Source: Channallabes apus (Eukaryota; Chordata; Actinopteri; Siluriformes; Clariidae). From it: a DNA stretch of 64,000 nucleotides. Shown one piece after another: positions 41,166-52,849 of this stretch. The notes under the pieces were generated by a model. The model was not told the origin of the DNA. It did no database searches and worked only from the letters and a program-made list of their open reading frames with translations. The stretch covers positions 6,967,347-7,031,346 of the forward strand of contig CM060107.1 of the NCBI GenBank assembly GCA_030522415.1, in the 5' to 3' direction. The translations under genes were made by a program, and so were the position numbers. Each line of letters opens with the position of its first letter. Position 1 is the first letter of the stretch.

Positions 41166-42832
41166 TAGTGGTCATTTAAGGAACACCACATTTCAGCACT
41201 ACTGTTTTGGCCTCATTTTTCAGAACTGGAGAGGGCACCTTGTTTTTTTAAGTGCTCAAACGTCTCTAACAGCACTAACATGATGCATAATATTTGTTGT
41301 TGATTTTTTAAGCAATATCATACTTGAGGTCACACTGTTGTGCTGGATATCACTATGTCATTGATGCTTTCAGCATTTGGGCTGTGCCCTCATACCTATG
41401 ACCATATTATAACATCACAAACTTGAGTGTGATATGGTTCCACAAACACCATTTGTTATCAGCAGATTATGATTTGTTTGTTTATTTAGCCAATTATTTT
41501 GCCTCTGCCAACATGTCAGTGGTAGGTTTCTCGCATGCCTTGTGGAAAGTCCATGATCAATTCTCCTCCAGTGCCCAAACTCCAGCCACTGTATGCAGTA
41601 CTAGTCTCAAACCAGGATAAAATGAGTGGGTTATGTCAGGAGGAGCATTCGGTGTAAAACCTGTGCTGAAGTTGTGTGCAGAACAGATGTTCCACTGTGA
41701 AAAAGATTAATAACAAACAACATTTTGCTCTGTCGACACATATCTTTTCGCACTTGGCGGAAGTAGCCAGCCATGCCATAACAGAAACTTAATGTAATTA
41801 GCGGGCGAAAGTAGTTAACAATTTATAGATACTATGTAGCCAAAAGGAGAGGAGAATAGACCATGGAGGTGGTGTACAGTCCTGGGAACATTGAGGCAAG
41901 TTAAAATGACTTATCAGATGTGTTTTCTTGATGAAAGTGCTTCTGTGACTGGTTGTGAATGTAGGTTTTGGTAGGCAGATGCTCTGCCCTCAGTACTATG
42001 GATTGTACAGACTCACTTTCACCCATGCTCTGACCGACAGGTAGTGTAATTAACCACTGTAGAACAACTGGAATGCACAGTAATACATAAAGGTAAATGT
42101 CCCAATGCTTTTACTGTCTATTATCACCAAAGACAGTAAAAAAAAAAAGACGCCACAAAATGCTTCGATTATTAGCTCAAAACTAACTGCTGTATACAGT
42201 AGTTAAATGTCATGCCTTGTACATTTTCCTCTGGCAGACTTCTATTCCTTAATCCAGTCTAAGAGAAGAAGTGGACATTTTGTAATTTATCAACAGTTTG
42301 TAATTTATAACTGAAGCTGTAGTAATTTCAGAGGAATTTTAGACCATTGGTTGTAAGTTTAACTAAATAATTTTAAAACATTATAAAATATATTTAAAAT
42401 AAAAAACAGACCCTTCAGCCCAATGATCAGATTTGACAAATAAAAGCTTGATTAACCCTCTGGTGACTAGGGGTATAACTCTTTCATGTGTTGAATGTAG
42501 AGACAATAATAAAATCTAATGTTCTTCAGCACCTTAATTTGAGTATCAAATTCTTGGCCATGCAAATACATGGAAACTATTAAACAAATATTCTAAGAAA
42601 GATAGTGAAAGTTTACTTTGGGAGAGCTTGTTCCTTTGCCCGGAGACAAGAAATTTGCATTACCTCATTCATATGAAAGATTATTCTATCCTAATCCCAC
42701 CCGTATCCCCCTCATCAGATTTCTACCGGTTACCTTGATCTCTTGTGTATTTATCTCCCTTGGAGACGGTAACAGACCACAATGTGTAAAACTGTCTGAG
42801 AGGGCATCACGTAATGACTCAAAAAGAAGATG
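41166..42832. other. Unassigned sequence
   Basis: No gene or element recognised; one poly-A run at 42139-42150. Confidence 0.45.
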
Positions 42833-43165
42833 AAGATGTTGAAAGTTGGAGCTGTTTAGGGTTACATTCAACAATTTACAGGCAGATAGTGACATTTCTT
42901 TTGCACTGATTTGCAAGTTTGAAATCTTTCTGTCACTTACTGTATGTAAGATGCTTTAAATGTAGTGTTGCTTTGCTTTAAGCGTCTGATTTCAGTCAAA
43001 CAGTGGTATTTTTTCCTACTAGGCTTAAATGTATTTTGTCTCAGACTGCCTTCAACATGAATGTACCTTGCTTGAAAGTTATTACCAAGTTTAATAAAAT
43101 AATTTACTTAACACCAGCTGTTTCGCACTTTTGACCTTGAATAGAAATCAGATCTGGACCTTTGA
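42833..43165 (+). repeat. Old direct repeat, copy 2
   Basis: Diverged counterpart of 40845-41165, about 2 kb away. Its right edge meets a Tc1-like fragment, which may point to a DNA-transposon origin for the repeat. Confidence 0.75.
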
Positions 43166-43174
43166 ATAAACCCC

Positions 43175-43335
43175 TGACATAGACTGTATGTACCAGAAGA
43201 ACAACCATCTGTGCAGCATTCCACCAATCAGGCCTGCATGGTAGTTTGGCCAGACAGAAGTCACTCTTCAGTAAAAGGCACATGACAGGCAACTGGAGTA
43301 TGCCAAAAGGTACCTGAAGGGCACGCAGACCATGA
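43175..43335 (+). pseudogene. Tc1-like transposase fragment
   Basis: Plus-strand translation near 43195-43330 gives HLCSIPPIRPAW, LAR-KSLFSKRHMTG and YAKRYLKGTQTMRN in shifting frames, matching the middle of fish Tc1 transposases (the region that ends in ..MRN before the catalytic core). The core is missing. Confidence 0.72.
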
Positions 43336-43472
43336 GAAACACCTTTTAATCAACCTTGGCACCAATTACAGCCTCAAGTCTTTTTGAGTATGATGCTACA
43401 AAATGTTTTTTTCTTCTGGAAGGTTCTTCTGGGCGGCCTGCTCTAGGAAGTGTCCTGGTGGTTCCGAACTTT

Positions 43473-43499
43473 TATATATATATATATATATATATATAA
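43473..43499. repeat. (TA)n microsatellite
   Basis: About thirteen TA units. Confidence 0.92.
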
Positions 43500-44245
43500 A
43501 TCTGCTTAAAATTTCAAGACAGTCAGGGCTTTGAAAAGAAAGGACTATATACAATAGTATCTGTAAGCAAAACAATATGGCTTTAAATGACTTTTAAAGT
43601 AGAAAACCTTTGATGACTCCCTGGAGAATCAAACAATTAACCTTCATAATCATTTCAATCGCACAGCCTAGTGGATGAATTGTTAAAACTGAATGTTCTG
43701 GTAATGCTTTAAGCAAATATAATTAAGCAAATATAATTAAGTATTTAAAGTTGTAAACAATGCTATAATCAGCTATAATTTCACCCCAACCAAATTCTAA
43801 CTTCTCAAAATTCTGATTGAGTCTTCTAACTCCCATTGCTGCTGTTCTCAGCATGTAAAGCGGCCTATTCCCTTTATTTCTCAGATTTGTTTACCTTGTT
43901 CAAGTTCATGATCTATCTCCTTCCATGTATCATCATTGGTTGTTTCACTATTGTGTAATGAATACTTTCCTGAGTTTTGGTGACCTACCCTCACCTTGCT
44001 GAACATGGCCTGACCCTAAACAGTGAAAAATCTAACCTTATAAAACTCAGACATTTCTAATGATAGCACCTTTTAACCTGACAGTCATAGGAAATGAGAT
44101 AATGAAAACCTTCTCACAGACAAATCCACCAGCTTAGGTCCACAATCTTATGCTTAACTGTGTTTAAAGAATTTATACATGCTTTAACCTTTACAGCCGA
44201 CTAATGTGCTGTCCTTTAACTATTAAAGTTCAGTATTCACTCTTA
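43500..44245. other. Unassigned sequence
   Basis: No gene or element recognised; the phrase aagcaaatataatt is tandemly repeated twice near 43712-43740. Confidence 0.45.
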
Positions 44246-44249
44246 CTGC

Positions 44250-45130
44250 CCATTATCAGTGAGCAAATATCTGATCAGTGAATTACATGCATGTAGACGT
44301 GGTCAAGATGATCGGCTGAGGCTCATTTTTAGTCACAGAAAGGTGACTAAAAATAACTTTGAAAGTGGCATGGTTCTTGGTGCTGGTCTGAATATTTCAG
44401 AGACTTCTGATCTACTGGGGTTTTCAAATTTTAGAGCAAATGGTCTAAAAAGAGAAAATATCCTGTCAGACCATGAAGCAGATGGGCTACAGCAGGAGAA
44501 GACTACACCAGGTGCCGCTCCTGACAGCTAAGAATAGGAAACTAAGCCTGCAATTTGCATGGACTCAACAAAATTGAACAATAGAAGACGTCGCCTGTTC
44601 TGATGAGTCTCAATTTCTGCTGCAATATTCGGATGGTCTGTCAGAACTTGTCGTAAACTACCTGAAAGCATGGATCCATCCTGTGTTGTATCAGCGGTTC
44701 AGGCTGGTGTTGGTGGTGCAATGGTGTGGGGGAGATTTTCTTCGTATATTTTGGTCCCCTTAGTACCAATTGATAATTTATACTTTATCCCTTTATGACC
44801 TCAGGATAACGCGTCATGTCAAAAAGCCAAAAACGTCTTACACTGGTCTCTTGAACATGACAATGAGGTGCTCACATGGTCACCAGATCTCAATCCAAAA
44901 GAGCACTTTGAGTTGTGGTGGAAACAGGAAATTTACATCATGGATATGCAATCAGTAAATCTGCGCAACTGCGTAATGCCCTAATGTCAATATGGACCAA
45001 AATCTCGAAAGAATGTTTCCAGCAACTTGTTGAATCCATGGCATGAAAAATGAAGGCAGTTCGCAAGACAAAAAGCGGCAAACATACAGTAGTACTAGCA
45101 AGGTATAACTAATGAAGTGGCCTGTTTAAT
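44250..45130 (+). pseudogene. Tc1-like transposase pseudogene, near full span
   Basis: Fragments follow transposase order: a GRGQDDRLRLIFSHRKV-like start near 44290, PGAAPDS near 44505 before the core, the CSDESQF-like catalytic Asp region near 44600, GGAMVWGRF-like near 44715, QDNASCQKAKNV-like near 44803, SPDLNPKEHFELWW with the catalytic Glu near 44883, and the C-terminal ECFQQLVESMA near 45012. The end phrase actagcaaggtataactaatg at 45098 is the usual end of this fish family. Frameshifts, stops and deletions inactivate it. Confidence 0.85.
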
Positions 45131-45990
45131 TGCCATGCTAGACTTTAGCTAACTACAAAAAGATTCAACCAAAAATTATCATGCTAATTATGATTTGTCA
45201 GTCATTCTGTACAGTAGTAGTAAAATGGAATTACCTTGTCACTTAAGTCTAATCTTAAACATTCTCAACAATGTCAGGTGGTGAGATACTGTACACCATG
45301 TGCTACATCTGAAAATATAATTTTTTTATTAAATTCATTTTATCTAATTCGCTCTGTGACCTTGTTTCTGATATTTTTAGAAACCCCAAAGCTGAGATCA
45401 CTTGTAAACATCGATGTTGTTTATAGCCTCATGTCCATTTATTAGGCAATATTACATCCCATTGCCCCTGATGTCTCTTCACTACAGCTTCATTTCCTCT
45501 TTATAGACACAACTGTAATGACAAAGAGTACAATTCTAACTAGCGTTACTACAAATGTACAAATATTGTCCATTTAAACAAAAACAAAATTCTATTATAT
45601 TTCAAATGTTAGAAATATTTCTAAAAACTGACGATAAAGGATGATTCACTTCAGTATTGTTCCCTCAGCTCATGTCCTATCTCTGGTCTGTTTAGCATCG
45701 CATTTCTGAAGCTGCACCAGCATCGATGAGTCCTGTCGATTTTTTTCCCCTTAGAATACTAATGAGTGAAACTTGAATGCTGCATCAATCATGATTTATG
45801 AGATGGAAACTGAAGTCTATGAAAAACCTGGAGAAGGAACAGAGATTTGTCTCGAATCATCAATTGTCTGAGATTCTGAGCTGTCATGAAACGTTAACTC
45901 CTCAGAGCAGCTCGCTTTATGGAAATCACTTTCAGATAAAGTAGGTTTATTACAAATTTAAACTGCCAATAATGAACAAAAATAACAACA
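45131..45990. other. Unassigned sequence
   Basis: No gene or element recognised. Confidence 0.45.
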
Positions 45991-45997
45991 GAAATAC

Positions 45998-46067
45998 TTT
46001 TATTATTATTATTATTTATTATTATTATTTTTTTATTATTATTATTATTAGTAGTAGTAGTAGTATT
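45998..46067. repeat. (TTA)n(TAG)n microsatellite
   Basis: TTA units then about six TAG units. Confidence 0.93.
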
Positions 46068-46149
46068 TATCATCTTAATAAAATAAAAGGCAATTTAATT
46101 TAATTAATAAAAGAAGACATCTAAATGTAAGAAAAATAATGCTAATCAA

Positions 46150-46360
46150 ATCTAATTGACTTTTAAAAGACCATGGGTGGCCAATGCTCTCTGATCCAAT
46201 AGAAGTGCTACTGTAGCTCAGACTGAGGAAAAGATTAATGCTGGTTGTGATTGAAGTGAGTGAGGTCCAAAACACACACGTCATTACTGTTTTGGTGGCA
46301 AAAAAAAGGAACTACCCAATTTTAGGCAGGTGGTCATAATGTTATGGCTGCTATATAATA
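46150..46360 (+). mobile_element. Tc1-like element, right end
   Basis: It ends in caggtggtcataatgttatggctg, the complement of the teleost terminal repeat whose other end is at 22980 (cagccataacatt). The preceding 150 bp are compatible with the 3' part of the same family. No left end was located nearby. Confidence 0.65.
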
Positions 46361-46376
46361 CTATAAATATATATTA

Positions 46377-46377
<1 letters not shown>

Positions 46378-46428
<51 letters not shown>
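46378..46428. repeat. (TA)n microsatellite
   Basis: About 24 TA units. Confidence 0.95.
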
Positions 46429-46429
<1 letters not shown>

Positions 46430-46989
46430 CATTTTTGAATGTCTTCTCACAGCAGATGCCTGGGATGTTTAGTGAATTAGCAGTATATCTTTATGCTACA
46501 TTAGGTCAGATAAGTGAGCTTTGCAGTAATCCAGTCTGCTTTTCCACAAAATCACTTCCAGAGTATGTGAGATGATATGAAGTGATAATGTCTCATTTCG
46601 CACCCTTTAACAGTCTCCACGGCGGAGGTCACTGTAGAAAAAATCAATTCTTACCTTCACAGTGCAGGTACAGTAATGTTCTGTCTTTGAAGGTAGAGAA
46701 TTTGAGATAAGTCCTTAGTGCTTCATTTCATAATAAGAACCTCAGGCTTATCTTTGTTTAACAGCAGAAAGATAAGGTTGATGTCATCTAGGCATCATGT
46801 CATCTTCAGTATAGACCCATGATTTAGCGCAGCTCAGTAGCAGCAGTTTAAATTTTATGTTGGTGTAAACAGGATCTAAGCCAATCTACAGTTGGGGCCA
46901 TGGTGGAGACTCAGATTCTATCATCGCTGGCTCACAATTTTGGGACTGGGAGTTCAAATGTAACCTACAAAAATTTAGCTTTTGCTTAT

Positions 46990-47675
46990 TTTTAGCTGCT
47001 TGAAATAATCAATACCAAAGAATCAACCCAATGAAGAAAATAGGAGGGAAATGGGTGGGGTACAACAGTTGTTGCAGGATTGTAACTGAGCTGTGCTTGT
47101 CCTCTAACTTGTCTAACTTGTCCTCTAACGGAAAAATACTGCTCACACAAATATGTAGATGCAAATTGAAGCAGTACATCCATTGCTGCACAGGACAACT
47201 CGTGTATTCGATTGCTACCGCAACTTACTGAATACTGATACTGATACTGCACTTTATGAATTCTTCCTCATATTTTCCTACTTTGGTCTGACGGGGTCTT
47301 GCTCTTTTGCTTGGTTGATGTACATGGTTCCGATGACTCACGCAAACAATTTCCTTAACATTTTTAGATTTGCGAATAACAAATGTATCCATCTTGGCAG
47401 TTGTGGTTTTCACGTGCAGTTGTGCGCTGTAGCAATAACTAGTGAGTCAGTCGCTGCACAGTGATGTCATATCTATGAGTCGCAATTTTTTTTACACTCA
47501 ATTTAAACACTCAAACTCAATCAGTAATATCTTTACAAATCAGAAAATATTTATTTATAGCATTTACTTGTAATACTGAAAAGTGAATATTATAATCACA
47601 AAAAAAAATATTTTTAATCCCTCTCGCGACCCCTTGAAATTATTCTGCGACCCCCAGTTTGGGAACCACTAACTA
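46990..47675 (-). pseudogene. hAT (Charlie/ZBED-type) relic, minus strand
   Basis: The minus-strand start near 47674 reads agtggttcccaaactgggg followed by gtcgcagaataatttc, like a Charlie-type hAT end. About 490 bp further in, the minus strand encodes LLQFASTYLCEQYFSV (near 47185-47135), which resembles the C-terminal dimerisation region of hAT transposases. The main catalytic part is absent, so this is a deletion derivative. The far end was not located. Confidence 0.6.
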
Positions 47676-48354
47676 AATTAATTATGTAGGTTCAGGATGT
47701 TTTAAACTTCCTTTTACTGAAATTTGTCAGGTTTATGCATTGACACCGACTCACAGTGTGCTGTAGGGTCTTTAAAGGATTTAACATAGACTCTAGCTTT
47801 TATTAATCCAGTTAGCTCACACTAAGCCTTGGTTTTTAGTGGACTAACCGTATTGATTCGGTCTGTAAGTCTAGAGTTAAAATTTTGCATTAGATTATAA
47901 GAAGAAGAGCCAGTGAGAGAATACAGAAACAGGTTTTGCTCTCTGATAAACTAGAAATGTGTTTGAAGCTGAGAAACCAGCAATAAAGATTTTTGAAATT
48001 ACTGTAAAAAGGACAGAAACTTATCTCCAGATCAGATCTGATGCAACAATACCTGTTTCATATTTTAGTGGATATGTGAGAACAGATATGGTGGTCAGAC
48101 ATGCGAAGAGCTAGTACATGTCTGTCTCAAATAAAATAAAACGAAGGAATTATGAGGGCGATGGTGACAAGGAGTCAACATGGAACCCATGCTAATCAGG
48201 TAGCAGGGATTGATCTGCAGAAGGCCGAAAGTTCATTATAACAAAGTGATGGAGGCTCAAGTAAGAAAACTGTGTGAGAATTTCAGTCCTAAACTACTTA
48301 GTGACAACCCATCAGAGAAGAGCTGTCGAGTCCAAGACCATCTTCATGGTCAAG
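47676..48354. other. Unassigned sequence
   Basis: No gene recognised. Confidence 0.45.
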
Positions 48355-48550
48355 TGGGAATGTCCCCAGAGCCATCACACTCATCCCTAAGCAGACCAAA
48401 TGGAGCCATCTTCAGCAGGGAACAAAAGACTTGGCTAAATAAATAGGTGTTTAGCCTAGACTTAAACACTGAGACTGTGTCTGAGTCCTGAACATTAATT
48501 GGCAGCCTATTCCATAACTTTGCGGCTACACAAGTTGATAATGTGGCCAA
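48355..48550 (-). pseudogene. LINE ORF2 C-terminal relic, minus strand
   Basis: The minus strand encodes AAKLWNRLPINVQDSDTVSVFKSRLNTYLFSQ, the typical LWN-LP..FK..LKTYLF ending of L2/CR1-like LINE proteins. The reading frame is open for about 66 codons, but no polymerase motifs are left. Sequence to the left and right is not recognisable. Confidence 0.72.
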
Positions 48551-49184
48551 ATATATTAGATAAATGGATATTTGCTGGATCTAAAGGTTTCGCCCGATGA
48601 ATATTCCTTACGTTGTGTTGTAATGAAAGCATAGTCTGAAACAATTAAACAACCCTAAAGCTCATGATGATCACCTGCCCGTGAACGAGCAAGTAAATAT
48701 GCAGTGTGCGAGTCGAAGCATCACAGACTGCAGGAAATAGAAGGAGTTCTGCTTACTGTGCTGGGATATAATCTCTTATTTTTTCCAGATATAAGCTGTA
48801 GGAAACATTTTTTATAGAAAATACCAGAGCCAACAAGTTCATGATTTTTAGTAGAACAGCTTTTCTTTCCACTGTGTTTCTCACCATTACTATGGGTTAC
48901 AGTAATTTGTCAATTTTCTACCACTGGCCACCTCATACGGCCAAATTTCCTGACTTGTGTATCAGCTGTGAGAGGGAACAAGAGGAACTGAGAGGTCTAA
49001 GAGACATAAAGCTTCTGAAACAAAGTAAAAAAGATCTTCTTGCATCTTGCACACTGCTTTGTTCTGTTAAGTCACACACTGCAATCTTTCTTCTGACTGC
49101 CTTTATTTTTGCCTTTATTTAGGTGCTTAATATAGTTTTCAGTTCAAGTGGAAAAAATATTTCTCATGCTCCTAGAATCAACTC
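48551..49184. other. Unassigned sequence
   Basis: A 93-codon frame at 48841-49122 lacks any recognisable motif and has no promoter context; not called as a gene. Confidence 0.45.
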
Positions 49185-49185
49185 A

Positions 49186-49239
49186 AGTCAAGTCAAGTCA
49201 AGTCAAGTGTAAATGATTGGTCAACCAATCATTTACACT
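49186..49239. repeat. (CAAGT)n run joined to a 16-bp hairpin
   Basis: Four to five CAAGT units lead directly into a perfect inverted repeat: agtgtaaatgattggt (49206-49221), a 2-base spacer, and accaatcatttacact (49224-49239). Confidence 0.92.
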
Positions 49240-49329
49240 CTGAGTGCTGGAATATGACAGTTTCATCAAGGAAGAAAAACTCTATAGATGTGATAATCAG
49301 TACATTCAGGTCATCAGCTGACTTTATTT

Positions 49330-49560
49330 TATTGCCCCATACAGTATCATTGCTGAGCCTAGACTGGACCAACTGAAGCAACCCCAGATCATGAGACTGC
49401 TTCCAGAGGCTTTTACAGTGGGTGCTGATGACTATGATGCATGCATCGCTTGATGTGCTTCCCTTCGTTCTTTGATGCGCCCATCACTTTAGGATAAGGT
49501 CAGTCTGAACTCATGACCTTTTTCTCCAAAGACAAGTCTGTATGCTCCCTAGTAAAAAGT
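49330..49560 (-). mobile_element. Tc1-like relic, minus strand
   Basis: Phrases such as ccccagatcatgagactg, gatgcgcccatcact and gaactcatgacctt occur in the order seen in the antisense of fish Tc1 transposase genes. No continuous frame remains. Confidence 0.5.
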
Positions 49561-49920
49561 AAAAATCTGCCCTTTTACTCATACACAAGCTCACAGATAC
49601 CCAGTGATTGAAGAGTGTATCACTTGATTAACTGATAGTTCAGTTATAGTTTGAGGAAAAATTAAGAGAGACTGGTGAGCTGACATTTATATATACAGTG
49701 TATGTATATATAAATAAATATATATGCACAGTCAAATAAAGCTGCTATAACTTTGACATTTCATAACGTTAAATAATTCAAAGAAGTGCAAATCCAATAA
49801 AAAGTGCTCCAAAAGGAATGAATCACTTGCCCATGTGTTGCACATACTGTAATCAGCTTAAAATGGTAACGTCACACCACTTTATTGTTGATTATTTTCC
49901 CATAATAGTACAACATGGAG

Positions 49921-50117
49921 TGTTCCCTTTCAAGGCTACACTCGATGCTGCGTGAAAACGCTATGGGAAACATGTCGGCGGCTGTGAAGCATGTGTGTAC
50001 AAACACGCCAAATTTTGGCTTATATAACCTCGGTCAGGTGACGTCATCTGATTAGACTCAGCTGCAGGTTATAAATATTGGTGAGCCGACGACAACCTCA
50101 GATTCATTTGTCTTCAC
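49921..50117 (+). repeat. DIRS left inverted terminal repeat
   Basis: Its reverse complement is found at about 54386-54556 with few changes (for example ggttataaatat, ctgcagctgagtctaatc, acgtcacctgaccgagg). It probably includes the promoter, since gag starts about 80 bp downstream. Confidence 0.9.
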
Positions 50118-50199
50118 GATACTGTACAAGCACAAGCACATTAAAAAAAAAAACGCATTTAAAACAAAGATAATAATAATAAAAATTATCACTGAGATA

Positions 50200-50607
50200 A
50201 TGGCGGAGTTTAGCACTGTATGTCCGTGTGAGAACTATCTCTCCGAAGGCGACACGCACACTCTTTGTTTTGAATGCTTGGGTGAGAGCCACGCTCTCGA
50301 TGGATTTAAAGGAGAGTGTGAGCATTGTGACAATCTCCCGGTAAAAATGCTCCGCGAGCGCCTTGCGTTCTTCAGGGAACCACGCGCCGCGCTGCACTCC
50401 TGGGGATCACAGGTTGATCTGGCCGAGGCACAAGAGACAGAGCCTCTCCTTTCTCTCGCCTCCTCCCCCGATCACGTAGTCTCTCCCTCCACTTCACGAG
50501 CGCACTCCAGTGCTTCTCGTGAGTCGATGGAAGAGACCCTGTCTCTTGCTTCTGTAGAAATGGCAGCAGCCATGACAGAGAGTATGAAAGGTTGCTGGAA
50601 GTCATAA
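50200..50607 (+). pseudogene. DIRS gag, N-terminal part
   Basis: The 135-codon frame begins MAEFSTVCPC and contains a Cys/His-rich module (CPCENYL, LCFECLGESH, CEHCDNLP, about residues 8-46), as in fish DIRS gag proteins, probably metal-binding. A Ser/Glu-rich linker follows. The frame closes after KGCWKS* where a one-base shift occurs near 50583; the protein continues in another frame at 50592. This gag would form the nucleoprotein particle. Confidence 0.82.
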
Positions 50608-51404
50608 CGCGTGCAGTTGAACGGCTTCACATTGACTGGCCACAGGAGCAAGCTCTCACCACACACTCAAAATTAGACGACAGCTTTCTGTCGGGTGGCC
50701 AGGAAAGGGCGCCAAAACGCTGCTCTCTCCCGTTTTTCGATGATCTCCATAATGAACTATCCCGTTCATGGGATAAACCTTTTTCATCCCGTATTTTTGT
50801 ACCACCAACCTCGTTCTTTTCCAACATTGTTGATGCTAAGACACGAGGCTATATGATAATGCCCCAGGTTGAGGATACGCTAGCTAGCTATCTCACTCCT
50901 GGAACATCATCACTGAAGAAGCTAACCCTCCCCTCCAAGCCGTGTAGAATTTCTTCTAACCTGGTAGGGAAGGCGTTTCAAGCAGCAGGTCAGGCTGGCG
51001 CCTCCTTGCACACCATGGCGGTTTTGCAAGCGTACCAGGCTGATCTGCTGAATGATTTGAGCACGAGCGGCACTGTGGATCAAGAAGCATTCACAGAGTT
51101 ACGCCGGGCTACTGGTCTGTCCCTTCGTGCGACTAAACAAACAGCCCGTGTTATCGGCCGTTCTATGGCATCCCTGGTGTGTGCAGAAAGACATATATGG
51201 CTTAATCTGACGGGCATCAAGGATAAGGATCGATCATTCCTCCTTGATGTCCCTGTCTCACCATCAGGCCTATTTGCGAAGTTTCGAGATGCCAATGTCC
51301 ATGAACAGGCTTTTGGGAAATTTCTCCCCCGCCGTGCTCAGGAGCCGAGGCAGTCGGCCACCCAGCCTCGACCAAAGCTGAGTCTCGCAGGAGAGCGTCA
51401 GTAG
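50583..51404 (+). pseudogene. DIRS gag, C-terminal part (shifted frame)
   Basis: This frame starts inside the protein (LLEVITRAVERLHIDWP) and runs about 270 codons without a stop. It contains PFFDDLHNELSRSW, SSLKKLTLPSKPCR, GKAFQAAGQAGASLHTMAVLQAYQADLL and IGRSMASLVCAERHIWLNL, a pattern conserved in zebrafish DIRS gag. Apart from the single frameshift that joins it to the previous entry, it is well preserved, in contrast to the rest of the element. Confidence 0.85.
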
Positions 51405-51985
51405 CCGCGCAAGTGGTACGGCTCGCCGCCCCTCACAGATCGCCTCTAAAAGCTCAGAACGCCGCGCCGTCTTCTTCTCTAAGAAGAGGCCCTGAAGGAT
51501 TGTGGGGTCTTCCCCGGGGGAGAGCACGTAATTTTTTTCTTTAAGAACATGCCCAAACCACGGGACCGATGTTAGTTCCGCCGCCTTTGGTGTTTTGGAC
51601 GACGCCGGTCCTCAACGACATGTTAGCTCTTCGGTTAAATTCCTTCTGTATTCCAGGATGCCGAACAGCTAACAAGACCCCCCTACCCCCCCCACCCCCC
51701 CGCATCACATCACTCTCCGTGTTTCAGAACGATGTGGTCTCCACTTCCATGAAACCAGAAAGTGTGCATCTCCTGACAGAGGCTGCTGGAGGAACGGGGC
51801 CATAGAACATGTTCCCCTACCAGATATTGAGTCAGGTATTGCTTAGTTCCTATAGGAACAGTGGGGCTGCGTCCAATTTTTAGATTTTGTGGTTTTTACC
51901 ACCATCTAAATAAATAAATAACAGTTTCAAAATTGACTGTCAAAGTGATTGCTCTCAAATCCTACCAAGCGATTGATTTGTGACA
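51405..51985. other. DIRS spacer with decayed pol start
   Basis: There is no clear frame. It has a C-rich run near 51680-51705. The start of the reverse-transcriptase gene should lie here but is not recognisable. Confidence 0.5.
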
Positions 51986-51989
51986 ATCG

Positions 51990-52100
51990 ATTGAAGGACG
52001 CTTACTTTCATATCGCCACAACACAGGGAAGGACCTGAGGTTCACTTCGGGGGCGAAGCTTACCAGTATCAGATTCTTCCATTTTTTGCCTAGCTCTCTA
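51990..52100 (+). pseudogene. DIRS reverse-transcriptase fragment
   Basis: LKDAYFHIATTQG near 51993-52030 is the conserved DLKDAYFHI block with the first catalytic Asp region, and AYQYQILP-like follows. The remaining RT blocks, including YxDD, are not found before RNase H begins, so a large internal deletion is likely. Confidence 0.75.
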
Positions 52101-52269
52101 CATGAATGTATTGAATTATATTGGCTAAGTGGCTATAATTGGCTTGAATGAAGATGTGGCTAAGATAGGGGATTTCAACCTAGGGCCAATCCCCAATAAG
52201 GGTTACGCGCCATGTGCGTCGTACCCTCCCTATGTGGCTCAGACCCCGGTTTCTACTTTGGGTCCCACT

Positions 52270-52545
52270 CTAAGTTCGTCTTGTTGTCACAGATGCTAAC
52301 GACAGACGTTTCCCTCACGGGCTAAGACGCGGTTTTGGATGACCATCCAGCCCCAGGGAGCTGGAAAGGCTTTCATCTCGCCCGGCACATCGATTGCCTC
52401 GAAATGATGGCCCTATTTCTGGCCCTAAAGCACTTCCTCCAGCAATTGAGAGGCTACCATGCCCTAGTGTGGATGTGCAACACTATTGCAGTCACATATT
52501 ATCGCCAGGGCAGACTGTGCTCGCGCCACTAAACAGCTAGCGCAC
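52270..52545 (+). pseudogene. DIRS RNase H fragment
   Basis: A TDASLTGWG-like block is encoded near 52300, followed in frame by LDDHPAPGSWKGFHLARHIDCLEMMALFLALKHFLQQLRGYHALV (52330-52487), which holds the conserved Glu. A TDNT-like position is changed to MCNT. The frame then breaks. Confidence 0.78.
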
Positions 52546-52849
52546 CAGATTCCTCTCCCTCAGGGCGATTTACATTTCAGGGCATATAAATAAGGAGCAT
52601 CTGTACTGTCCAGTCAAGCTCTGACACACAGGGATTGGATACCCCACCCCGAAGTAGTCAGTCAATCTGGGAGAGATTTCAGTTAGCAGAGGTGGACCTC
52701 TTTACCTCGTAAGACCAGCAAATGTCCCCTTTGCTGCTCTCTGACTCTTCCAGCCCCGCTGGGTCTGGACACCTTGGCCTTTATGCGGCCCAGGTTACGT
52801 CTCTATTAATTTTTCCTGATAACGCTGCTTCCGGGAGTCTAAGTCAAGT

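Noticed and set aside
49206..49239. Hairpin resembling a bacterial terminator
   Set aside because: The context is eukaryotic nuclear DNA with no upstream gene and no following T-run.
50372..50605. Minus-strand frame in the DIRS gag region
   Set aside because: Antisense shadow of gag with no recognisable domain.
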